Part shown: piece after piece, positions 1-5,645 of the stretch
Numbering within the stretch: position 1 is the stretch's first letter
Layout of the letters: each line of letters opens with the position of its first letter
Origin: Chloroflexota bacterium
GTDB lineage: Bacteria > Chloroflexota > UBA11872
DNA length: 9,459 nt
NCBI GenBank assembly: GCA_028875175.1
Contig: JAPPFO010000265.1
Coordinates: 1 to 9,459 of the forward strand
Direction: 5' to 3'
Position numbers and translations under genes: made by a program
The notes under the pieces: generated by a model
Told to the model about the DNA's origin: nothing
The model's database searches: none
Seen by the model: the letters and a program-made list of their open reading frames with translations, nothing else

Positions 1-779
1 CGGTTGGTACTGCAGCCGAGAGTGCCCTGGGTGCCCGTGATTTCGATTCCGAGGTTCAACCAGTAGGTGTCAATACCAGGCCAACGCGGAGATCGGCAGC
101 CGCATTCGAAGGCGATGTGCCAGTCGTCGGAAACAGCGAGCACGCCGGCGGCATGGGCGGGTCCGGGGTGCGGGGGAAGGCGAGCGCGTTCGCCGGTGGC
201 CTGGGCGAGGAGCCACGGCTTAGTGGCTGGATTCGTGTCGGTGGACAGCGCAGCGACGTCGTCAAGGAGGTAGCGCAATAGGTCGAATAGGTGGGATCCC
301 TGTTCGAAGAGACTGCCCATGCTCGAGGCGCGTACGTGGGTGATTCGGCCAATGGATCCGGCCAGCAGGCGCTGGCGGACGCGGGGCCAACCGGGATGCC
401 AGGGGACCTGGTGGTTGACGAATAAGCCGATGCCAGCTTCGCGGCAGGCGGCGAACATTCGGGCTGCTTCGCTCGGCAGTGTTGCCAGCGGCTTCTCGAT
501 GAGGATGGCGCGCGGCCGCAGATCGACCAGAGCCTGGACCGCCTGCCAGCGGACCGAGGGCATGGTTGCGACGTGGACGAGGTCCAAGCCGCCGACGGCG
601 GCCAGGCCCTCGATCTGGGTTGCACGAAGAGGGACGTCGAATCGATCGGCGGCATCAGCGAGGCGGGACGGGTCCAGGTCGCAGCACGCGGCTACTTCGA
701 CGCCCGGGAGGGCAGTCAGCGCCTGGAGATGCTCTGTGCCGCGGTTACCGCAGCCGACGAGGGCATGACGGGTAGTCAT
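1..779 (-). CDS. Gfo/Idh/MocA-family NAD(P)-dependent oxidoreductase (C-terminus beyond window)
   Basis: The minus strand is open from the ATG at 779 to the left edge with no stop, giving 259 complete codons; the usual length is about 330-400 residues, so the 3' end is missing. The N-terminus is a Rossmann fold: GCGNRG (residues 9-14) is the dinucleotide-binding loop and D34 ends the second strand. The family motif EKP is at 95-97, where K96 is the usual catalytic or substrate-contacting lysine. The C-terminal alpha/beta domain begins with VNHQ (121-124), then QGSHLFDLLRYL (160-171, carrying the conserved H163 and D166), then ITGTQGTLG near the edge. Family members oxidise or dehydrate sugars, inositols and related polyols in the cytoplasm; the substrate here is unknown. 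The ATG lies 30 bp after the MFS stop on the same strand, so co-transcription is likely. There is no clear Shine-Dalgarno, but a TATCCT box lies 7 nt upstream. The family call is firm; the specific function is not. Confidence 0.93.
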   Translation of the reverse strand, partial: MTTRHALVGCGNRGTEHLQALTALPGVEVAACCDLDPSRLADAADRFDVPLRATQIEGLAAVGGLDLVHVATMPSVRWQAVQALVDLRPRAILIEKPLATLPSEAARMFAACREAGIGLFVNHQVPWHPGWPRVRQRLLAGSIGRITHVRASSMGSLFEQGSHLFDLLRYLLDDVAALSTDTNPATKPWLLAQATGERARLPPHPGPAHAAGVLAVSDDWHIAFECGCRSPRWPGIDTYWLNLGIEITGTQGTLGCSTN

Positions 780-786
780 GCCGAGA

Positions 787-792
787 AGGATA
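787..792 (-). promoter_or_regulatory. Possible -10 box (TATCCT) for the oxidoreductase gene
   Basis: On the minus strand TATCCT ends 7 nt before the ATG at 779, and no Shine-Dalgarno is present. This fits the TANNNT boxes that drive leaderless mRNAs in some bacteria. It overlaps one arm of the inverted repeat at 788-815. No -35 hexamer is evident, so this is a weak call. Confidence 0.25.
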
Positions 793-815
793 GCCGCGGC
801 GTTGCGAGGCTATCC
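788..815. repeat. Perfect 8-bp inverted repeat at the MFS/oxidoreductase junction
   Basis: GGATAGCC (788-795) is matched exactly by GGCTATCC (808-815) around a 12-nt spacer. On the minus strand the first arm covers the MFS stop codon (TAG at 812-810), and the second arm covers the bases about 9-16 nt before the oxidoreductase ATG. As RNA it would form an 8-bp hairpin. There is no following U-run, so it is not a canonical intrinsic terminator. It could be an operator, an intercistronic processing or attenuation hairpin, or chance. Confidence 0.5.
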
Positions 816-2084
816 GGCGGCCCGCGGAGCCGCCAGGCCGTCGGGATCGGCGTCATCCGGGCGCATGCGCCAGATGTCACGTACCCAGAGGGGAACACCG
901 ATTCCAACCACGGCCGTGGCCAGACCGCCGAGCAATATGGCGGTTGGCGTGCCCTGGACTTCGGCAATCACGGACAGCGGCAGCAGGCCGAGCGGGGACA
1001 GACCGAAAGTCATCATGCGCAGTGCCATTACTCGTCCGCGCAAGGCATCGGGAACGAGCAACTGCAAGGCCATCTGATTGACGGACATGTAGACGGACTG
1101 GCTAAAGCCCATAAAGGCCACCACGACGGCCGCGGCCGCGAAGGAACGTGTAAACGCGAGCAGAACGAGGAGGGCGGCGTAAAGGAGGATTGCCGCGACC
1201 AGGGCACGGCCCTTTTCGCGAAACCGCGAAAAGGTGACGACCAGTGCCGAGCCCACGAGGGCGCCCACACCGAGGACCCCAAGTAAGAACCCGAAGGCTT
1301 CCGGTCCACCGCCAAGGTCCTTGCGGACGAAGGCCGGCAACAGGGTCATCAACGGCATGCCAAACAGTGATGGACCAAGCGCCAGCAGCATGAGCGCGAG
1401 CATGATGCGCGTGCGGGCCACATAGGCGAAGCCCCCGCGCATGTCGGCCCAGGTCGAGCTCCTTGGGCGTGGCGAGCGGGGCGGCGGTACGACGCGCAGC
1501 ATGTTCACGCTGCTCCAGACATAGCCGCCGACCTGGACGAAGTAGGAGCCGGCGATTCCAACCGTGGCAATGACCTGGCCAGCCAGCGACGGGCCGATGA
1601 TCCGGGCCGAATTGAGCGTTGCGCTGTGCAGGCCAATAGCGTTGGCCAGGTGTTCGCGGGGTACCAGGCCGGCAACGAGCGCGGTGCGTGCCGGCACGTT
1701 GACGGCGAACATCGTGCCAACGATCAGTGAGGACACAGCCAGGTGCACGACATGCACGCGGTTGGTGACCACCAGGATCCCGATCGTCAGCATCAGCCCG
1801 GCCAGGATGATCTGGGCAACGAGGACCATTCGACGGCGGTCGAGACGGTCGGCCAGCACGCCGCCCAGCGGCGACAACAGCAGCATGGGAATCGAACGGA
1901 AAAACGCCAGCAGCCCCAGGGTGAACTCAGACCCAGTCAGATCGAGAACCAACCAGCCCTGCGCCACCTGCTGCATCCAGAAGGCGACCTGGCTGCCAGC
2001 ATTGGCCTGCCAGAGCCGGGAATACTGCTTATAGGCAAGGGCAGGCGCCACACGGTCGCGCAGCCGAATCAGCGGCCAGAGCAA
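810..2084 (-). CDS. MFS transporter, MefA/EntS-like (MFS_3) efflux family
   Basis: About 424 residues from the TTG at 2084, a typical length for 12-helix major facilitator transporters. The loop 2-3 signature GGVLADRLDRRR is at about residues 74-85. LVPREHLANAIGL...SARIIGPSLAG (about 140-170) and VPDALRGRVMAL (about 344-355) are the hallmark motifs of the MefA/EntS-type exporters (MFS_3). A basic, proline-rich stretch at about 197-219 looks like the central cytoplasmic loop between the two six-helix halves. It probably exports a small molecule by proton antiport; the substrate is unknown. The reading frame stays open upstream into the HIT gene, but that extension is Pro/Arg-rich, overlaps HIT coding and is not transporter-like. 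The true start is uncertain: TTG 2084 is the best candidate, GTG 2051 is an alternative, and neither has a good Shine-Dalgarno. It lies between HIT and the oxidoreductase on the same strand, probably as one transcription unit. Confidence 0.92.
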   Translation of the reverse strand: MLWPLIRLRDRVAPALAYKQYSRLWQANAGSQVAFWMQQVAQGWLVLDLTGSEFTLGLLAFFRSIPMLLLSPLGGVLADRLDRRRMVLVAQIILAGLMLTIGILVVTNRVHVVHLAVSSLIVGTMFAVNVPARTALVAGLVPREHLANAIGLHSATLNSARIIGPSLAGQVIATVGIAGSYFVQVGGYVWSSVNMLRVVPPPRSPRPRSSTWADMRGGFAYVARTRIMLALMLLALGPSLFGMPLMTLLPAFVRKDLGGGPEAFGFLLGVLGVGALVGSALVVTFSRFREKGRALVAAILLYAALLVLLAFTRSFAAAAVVVAFMGFSQSVYMSVNQMALQLLVPDALRGRVMALRMMTFGLSPLGLLPLSVIAEVQGTPTAILLGGLATAVVGIGVPLWVRDIWRMRPDDADPDGLAAPRAAG

Positions 2085-2120
2085 TGATTCGATGAGCGTC
2101 GATCCAATTGGCGATTGCGG

Positions 2121-2135
2121 CCCGAAAGCTTCGGG
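2121..2135. repeat. Short perfect hairpin in the HIT-MFS spacer
   Basis: CCCGAA, a 3-nt loop AGC, then TTCGGG form a perfect 6-bp stem in the roughly 120-bp spacer between the HIT stop and the MFS start. The minus-strand transcript would carry it about 35-50 nt before the MFS start. There is no U-run, so a terminator is unlikely. It may be an mRNA stability or start-region structure, or chance in GC-rich DNA. I see no gene or other signal in the rest of this spacer. Confidence 0.35.
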
Positions 2136-2206
2136 TATCGGCGGAGTGTGGGGGAAGGGAGGGGACTTCGGCAACCTGCGGGCAATTCCCGAACGGCTCA
2201 GGGGTG

Positions 2207-2680
2207 TCAGCGGCTGAGGGCCGCCCGCAGCAGTTCCGCGCGGTGGGCGCGTTCGTCGGGCGGGGCACGGTAGCGTTCGGGGGTGCGCTCGTAGAGGCGG
2301 TCGTTGTGCCAGCGCGGCAGGACGTGCAGGTGGTAGTGCCAGACTTCCTGGCCGCCGCCAGAGCCGTTGTGCTGGCGCGTAGAGATGCCTTCGCATCGGT
2401 AGACACAGCTCATTGCGACCGCTACGCGCTGCGCCACGGTGTGAATCTGCGCGGCGGCCTCAGCGGAGAGATCGAAGATGGATTCGAAGTGGGGGTTGGG
2501 AATAACGATGACCGATCCCTCATTCCTGGGCCACCAGTGCGAGCCGACAAAGGCCGTCACGTCCGGCGTCCGAAGCACGTCGGCCTCGGCTCCGCCGATG
2601 ACCCGTCCGCCGAATTCGCTGCGGGCGATGCGGCAGAACGGGCAGTCGTAGCCAGGGGGTGCGTGTGTCACGCCTCGCAC
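2207..2680 (-). CDS. HIT-family (histidine triad) nucleotide-binding hydrolase
   Basis: 157 residues, the normal size for a HIT protein. The triad HYHLH is at residues 115-119 (H115, H117, H119) in WHYHLHVLPRW, the phosphohydrolase/transferase active site that attacks nucleoside phosphoramidates, dinucleoside polyphosphates or similar adenylated substrates. CPFC (C13, C16) together with H64 and the triad region resembles the structural zinc site of many bacterial HIT proteins. N105 with the glycine-rich NGSGGG before the triad is the usual substrate-loop context. Starting at the GTG at 2680 is supported by GAGG five bases upstream and places CPFC near the N-terminus as expected. It is probably the first gene of a minus-strand unit with the MFS exporter and oxidoreductase. 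A soluble cytoplasmic enzyme; the exact substrate cannot be told. Confidence 0.93.
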   Translation of the reverse strand: MRGVTHAPPGYDCPFCRIARSEFGGRVIGGAEADVLRTPDVTAFVGSHWWPRNEGSVIVIPNPHFESIFDLSAEAAAQIHTVAQRVAVAMSCVYRCEGISTRQHNGSGGGQEVWHYHLHVLPRWHNDRLYERTPERYRAPPDERAHRAELLRAALSR

Positions 2681-2685
2681 GAATA

Positions 2686-2689
2686 CCTC
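2686..2689 (-). promoter_or_regulatory. Ribosome binding site of the HIT gene
   Basis: GAGG on the minus strand, five bases before the GTG at 2680. It supports that GTG as the start. Confidence 0.55.
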
Positions 2690-2712
2690 ACACCCACCAG
2701 AGGCCTACGAAA

Positions 2713-2730
2713 CGATGGCCGCAGCCATCG
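2713..2730. repeat. Perfect 7-bp inverted repeat in the HIT/coiled-coil divergent spacer
   Basis: CGATGGC (2713-2719) and GCCATCG (2724-2730) flank a 4-nt loop CGCA. The repeat is central in the 87-bp region between two divergent starts (GTG 2680 minus, GTG 2768 plus). That position suits an operator shared by both genes. It could instead be a hairpin in a 5' leader. No regulator gene is visible in the window. Confidence 0.45.
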
Positions 2731-2750
2731 CCGGGCAGCAAAAGCTCGGA

Positions 2751-2759
2751 TGCTAGGCT
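2751..2759 (+). promoter_or_regulatory. Possible extended -10 element (TGCTAGGCT) before the repeat-protein gene
   Basis: TG-N-TAGGCT matches the extended -10 pattern loosely and ends 8 nt before the GTG at 2768. No Shine-Dalgarno lies in between, so the transcript could be leaderless. There is no -35 match at 17 nt. An in-frame TAG at 2759-2761 rules out any earlier start. Confidence 0.3.
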
Positions 2760-2767
2760 AGCTCCCA

Positions 2768-3424
2768 GTGTCCGGGCGGTCGCCACGGCTAGCCACGTTG
2801 ACGCTCACCATTACCGACCTGCTGACCATTGCTGGGGCCGTAGTGGGCCCACTGTTGGTGATCGGGGGCGGGGCGCTTGCATGGCTCCGAGCCGACATGT
2901 CCAGGATGGATGATCGCTTACGTGCCGACATCGCAAAGCTGGACGGACGCCAGCGAGCCGACACTACCGGCATGCTCGCGCACTTCGCCGAGCTGGACGA
3001 ACGTCAGCGGGCCGACACCGCCGCCATGCTCGCGCACTTCGCCGAGCTGGACGAACGTCAGCGGGCCGACACCGCCGCCATGCTCGCGCACTTCGCCGAG
3101 CTGGACGAACGTCAGCGAGCCGACACCGCCGCCATGCTTGCGCACATCGCCAAGCTGGACGAACGTCAGCGAGCCGACACCGCCGCCATGCTTGCGCACA
3201 TCGCCGAGCTGGACGAACGCCAGCGGGCCGATACCGCCGTCATGCTTGCCCACATCGCCAAGCTGGATGAACGCCAGCGGGCCGATACCGCCGCCATCAA
3301 CATGCGGTTGGACACGCTGACTCAGACCATCATCACCAGCACGATCGCTCGCAGCTCCCAGGCTCACCCGTCGGCCGAACCAGCGAGTCAGTCCGTGCCT
3401 GTCAGCTCCACGCCGCAGGCCTAA
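2768..3424 (+). CDS. Membrane-anchored 18-residue-repeat coiled-coil protein (unknown function)
   Basis: 218 residues in three parts. Residues about 17-40 are one hydrophobic segment (DLLTIAGAVVGPLLVIGGG...), a likely transmembrane anchor without a signal-peptidase site. Residues 55-180 are seven tandem 18-residue units with consensus (F/I)A(E/K)LDERQRADTAAMLAH, all helix-favouring and highly charged, so a long alpha-helical rod or coiled coil is expected. Residues 181-218 are a Ser/Pro/Gln-rich, probably disordered tail. Degenerate related motifs (RAD at 41-43, MDDRLRAD at 47-54) link the anchor to the repeats. GTG 2768 is the first possible start because a stop precedes it; TTG 2798 is an alternative. 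It is divergent from HIT and convergent with uvrB, so it is monocistronic. I do not recognise the family. A scaffold or spacer at the membrane is conceivable but is inference. Coding is supported because the units keep frame and vary mostly by synonymous or conservative changes. Confidence 0.82.
   Translation: MSGRSPRLATLTLTITDLLTIAGAVVGPLLVIGGGALAWLRADMSRMDDRLRADIAKLDGRQRADTTGMLAHFAELDERQRADTAAMLAHFAELDERQRADTAAMLAHFAELDERQRADTAAMLAHIAKLDERQRADTAAMLAHIAELDERQRADTAVMLAHIAKLDERQRADTAAINMRLDTLTQTIITSTIARSSQAHPSAEPASQSVPVSSTPQA
2930..3307 (+). repeat. 54-bp in-frame tandem repeat (minisatellite), 7 copies
   Basis: Seven consecutive 54-bp units begin at 2930, 2984, 3038, 3092, 3146, 3200 and 3254. 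Units 2 and 3 are identical over all 54 bases. Unit 4 differs from them at two synonymous sites (CGG to CGA, CTC to CTT). Unit 5 carries those same two variants plus F to I and E to K changes at the unit start. Units 1, 6 and 7 are more diverged, and unit 7 ends in a different sequence. The homogeneous centre and diverged edges indicate recent copy-number change by slippage or unequal recombination. 54 bp is a multiple of three, so gain or loss of a unit keeps the frame. Confidence 0.97.
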
Positions 3425-3449
3425 CCGATCCGACTTCGGGTACTACCGG

Positions 3450-5498
3450 TCAGACGCTTGCCTTTTCAAGGTCGCGGCGAAGCTCGCTGATTTGGTCGCG
3501 GAGGTTGGCGGCTTTTTCGAAGGCGAGGCTGTCGGCGGCGAGGCGCATCTGGCGTTCGAGGTCCTTGATGGCCTGGGCCAGTTCGACGCGGGAGAGGTCG
3601 TTGGTGCGGCGGAAGCCGATGTTGTAGGCGGGGGACTCTTCGGCGGCCTGGGCCAGACCGTCGTGACCGGATTCCTGAGCCACGCGTTCTGTCAGGTCGC
3701 GCAGGCTCTTGACGATGGATGCGGGCGTGATGCCGTGTTGCTCGTTGTAGACCACCTGCAGGCTGCGCCGCCTATAGGTCTCGTCGATGGCGCGCTTCAT
3801 GCTGTGTGTGACCAGGTCGGCGTACATGATGACGCGGCCGTGCAGGTGCCGGGCGGCGCGGCCGATGGTTTGAATCAGCGACGTCTCGGAGCGTAGGAAG
3901 CCCTCCTTGTCGGCGTCCAGGATGGCGACCAGACTTACCTCGGGCAGGTCGAGACCTTCCCGCAGCAGGTTGATTCCGACCACTACGTCGTAGACCCCGC
4001 GGCGCAGGTCGCTGAGGATTTCGACGCGTTCCAGGGTGTCGATTTCCGAGTGCAGGTAGTGGACCTTGACGCCAATTTCGGCCAGGTACTCGGCGAGGTC
4101 CTCGGCCATGCGCTTGGTGAGGGTAGTCACGAGCACGCGTTCGTGGACATCCACTCGCTTGTTGATCTCGGCGATGAGGTCGTCGATCTGGCCTTCGGTG
4201 GCGCGGACCTCGATGGCCGGATCGACGAGGCCTGTTGGGCGCACGATCTGTTCGACGATCTGCTCGCTGTGCTCGTACTCATACGGACCGGGCGTGGCGG
4301 ACATGAAGACGGCGGTCTTGATGTGCTGCTCGAACTCCTCGAAAGAAAGGGGGCGGTTGTCGAAGGCGGAAGGCAGCCGAAAGCCGTACTCGACGAGAGC
4401 TTCCTTGCGGGCGCGGTCGCCGGCCAGCATGCCGCGCACCTGGGGAAGCGTGACGTGAGACTCGTCGACGACCAGCAGGTAGTCCTCCGGCAGGTAGTCC
4501 AGCAGAACCCAGGGCGGGTCGCCGGCTTCGCGGGCGTTGAGGTGGCGGCTGTAGTTCTCAATGCCGGTGCAGCCGCCGGTTTCGCGCAGCATCTCCATGT
4601 CGAAGTTGGTGCGCTGGCGCAGTCGGGCGGCCTCAAGGACCTTGCCGCGGGCCTCGAGCCGGGCGAGTTGCTCGTCGAGTTCCTGGCCGATGGCTTCGAT
4701 GGCGCGCTGCAATCGTTCGATGGGGGTGACGTAGAAGCGGGCCGGATAGATGGTGACGCTGGGGAGTTCCTCCAGGATCTCGCCGGTGAGGGGTTCAAGG
4801 CGAACTACGCGTTCAAGCTCGTCGCCAAAGAACTCAAGGCGCAGCACGAAGTCGTCGTAGGGCGGGTAAACCTCGAGCACCTCACCGCGAACGCGAAAAC
4901 GTCCGTGCTCCAGGCTGGCCGAGGTGCGGGTGTACTGGAGCCCCACCAGGACGCGCAGCAGGCGCGTTCGGTCGTACTCGCCTCCGACCTCCAGCGAGAG
5001 GCTCATGTCGCCGTAGTCTTCCGGCGGCGTGATGCCGTAAATGCAGGAGACAGTAGCCACGACGACGACGTCGCGTCGTTCGAAGAGGGAACGGGTCGTG
5101 GAGTAGCGCAGCTTCTCGATCTCGGCGTTGATGTCGGTCTCTTTCTCGATATAGGTGTCGCTGCGCGCGATGTAGGCCTCGGGCTGGTAGTAGTCGTAGT
5201 AGCTGACGAAGTACTCGACGGCGTTGCGGGGAAAGAACTCCTTGAGCTCGGTGGCCAACTGGGCGGCCAGGGTCTTGTTGTGGGCCAACACCAGCGCCGG
5301 ACGCTGGATGCGCTGGATCACATTGGCAATCGTGAAGGTCTTGCCGGATCCGGTGACGCCCAACAGGGTCTGCGCACGGTGAGCATTCCGGATGCCCTCG
5401 ACGAGCTGGTCGATGGCCTGGGGCTGGCCGCCGGCAGGTTGGAAGTCGGCGGCTATCTCAAAGCCCGCGCGGATGCCGCTCTTGGGAAGGCTGGCCAT
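3450..5498 (-). CDS. uvrB: UvrABC excision nuclease subunit B
   Basis: 682 residues, full length for UvrB, the damage-verifying helicase-like subunit of nucleotide excision repair. It is loaded by UvrA2 and recruits UvrC for the incisions. Walker A GVTGSGKT is at 47-54. The DNA-probing beta-hairpin region EYFVSYYDYYQPEAYI is at 95-110. Helicase motif II DESH is at 345-348, SATPGPYE at 400-407, and motifs V-VI (VVGINLLREGLDLPE, SLIQTIGRAAR) are at about 506-550. QVVYNEQHGITP is at 581-592. The C-terminal UVR domain (about 640-678, AIKDLERQMRLAA...FEKAANLRDQI) contacts UvrA/UvrC. All ATPase and hairpin residues seem intact. Minor variants: A111 where proline is common after EAYI, and GGCTGIENYSRH (308-319) with an unusual GG. 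The ATG at 5498 has no clear Shine-Dalgarno but has TAGAAT 9 nt upstream. I see no LexA-type palindrome near the start. It is monocistronic here, divergent from the nucleotidyltransferase gene. Confidence 0.99.
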   Translation of the reverse strand: MASLPKSGIRAGFEIAADFQPAGGQPQAIDQLVEGIRNAHRAQTLLGVTGSGKTFTIANVIQRIQRPALVLAHNKTLAAQLATELKEFFPRNAVEYFVSYYDYYQPEAYIARSDTYIEKETDINAEIEKLRYSTTRSLFERRDVVVVATVSCIYGITPPEDYGDMSLSLEVGGEYDRTRLLRVLVGLQYTRTSASLEHGRFRVRGEVLEVYPPYDDFVLRLEFFGDELERVVRLEPLTGEILEELPSVTIYPARFYVTPIERLQRAIEAIGQELDEQLARLEARGKVLEAARLRQRTNFDMEMLRETGGCTGIENYSRHLNAREAGDPPWVLLDYLPEDYLLVVDESHVTLPQVRGMLAGDRARKEALVEYGFRLPSAFDNRPLSFEEFEQHIKTAVFMSATPGPYEYEHSEQIVEQIVRPTGLVDPAIEVRATEGQIDDLIAEINKRVDVHERVLVTTLTKRMAEDLAEYLAEIGVKVHYLHSEIDTLERVEILSDLRRGVYDVVVGINLLREGLDLPEVSLVAILDADKEGFLRSETSLIQTIGRAARHLHGRVIMYADLVTHSMKRAIDETYRRRSLQVVYNEQHGITPASIVKSLRDLTERVAQESGHDGLAQAAEESPAYNIGFRRTNDLSRVELAQAIKDLERQMRLAADSLAFEKAANLRDQISELRRDLEKASV

Positions 5499-5507
5499 AG
5501 TCGATTG

Positions 5508-5513
5508 ATTCTA
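5508..5513 (-). promoter_or_regulatory. Candidate uvrB -10 box (TAGAAT)
   Basis: TAGAAT on the minus strand matches TATAAT at 5 of 6 bases and ends 9 nt before the uvrB ATG. That spacing would put the transcript start at or next to the start codon, giving a leaderless mRNA. No -35 box is seen at the standard distance. The same CCTAGAAT string occurs at 9386-9393. Confidence 0.4.
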
Positions 5514-5629
5514 GGATGCACAGAGGGCGATGCTGCTACGTGGTGAGGACGCTCGCGAATCGCTCACTAAGCCACTGCCACCAAGATGACGAAGAAGACT
5601 CCAAACACTATTCACGAACATGCGCGCCG

Positions 5630-5635
5630 AAGGAG
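5630..5635 (+). promoter_or_regulatory. Shine-Dalgarno (AAGGAG) favouring a GTG start for the nucleotidyltransferase
   Basis: AAGGAG lies 10 nt before the in-frame GTG at 5646. The alternative ATG at 5586 has no comparable site. This is the strongest ribosome binding site in the window and decides the chosen start. Confidence 0.55.
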
Positions 5636-5645
5636 CTATTGCGCC

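Noticed and set aside
573..1286. 237-residue plus-strand open frame crossing the MFS/oxidoreductase junction
   Set aside because: It overlaps two well-supported minus-strand genes and has a biased His/Arg/Gly-rich composition with no motif.
2085..2396. N-terminal extension of the MFS frame to 2396
   Set aside because: It overlaps the HIT coding region on the same strand, is Pro/Arg-rich, and MFS homologs begin just before the first helix.
2930..3307. CRISPR array
   Set aside because: The repeats are directly abutting 54-bp units with no unique spacers and lie inside a coding frame.
2918..3367. 149-residue minus-strand repetitive open frame across the 54-bp repeats
   Set aside because: Any in-frame repeat gives repetitive frames in other readings. 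The plus-strand frame has the membrane anchor and conservative substitutions; this one has only repeated Gly/Val strings.
3425..3449. Intrinsic terminator between the repeat-protein gene and uvrB
   Set aside because: Only 4-bp stems can be drawn in the 25-bp gap and there is no T-run.
4050..5546. 498-residue open frame on the plus strand opposite uvrB
   Set aside because: It is exactly antisense to a confident, full-length UvrB. Its Gly/Ala/Val/Asp-rich composition is the reverse-complement shadow of high-GC codons; no family is recognisable.
5499..5585. LexA/SOS operator upstream of uvrB
   Set aside because: No GAAC-N4-GTTC or CTGT-N8-ACAG palindrome is visible between the uvrB and nucleotidyltransferase starts; a lineage-specific LexA box cannot be excluded.
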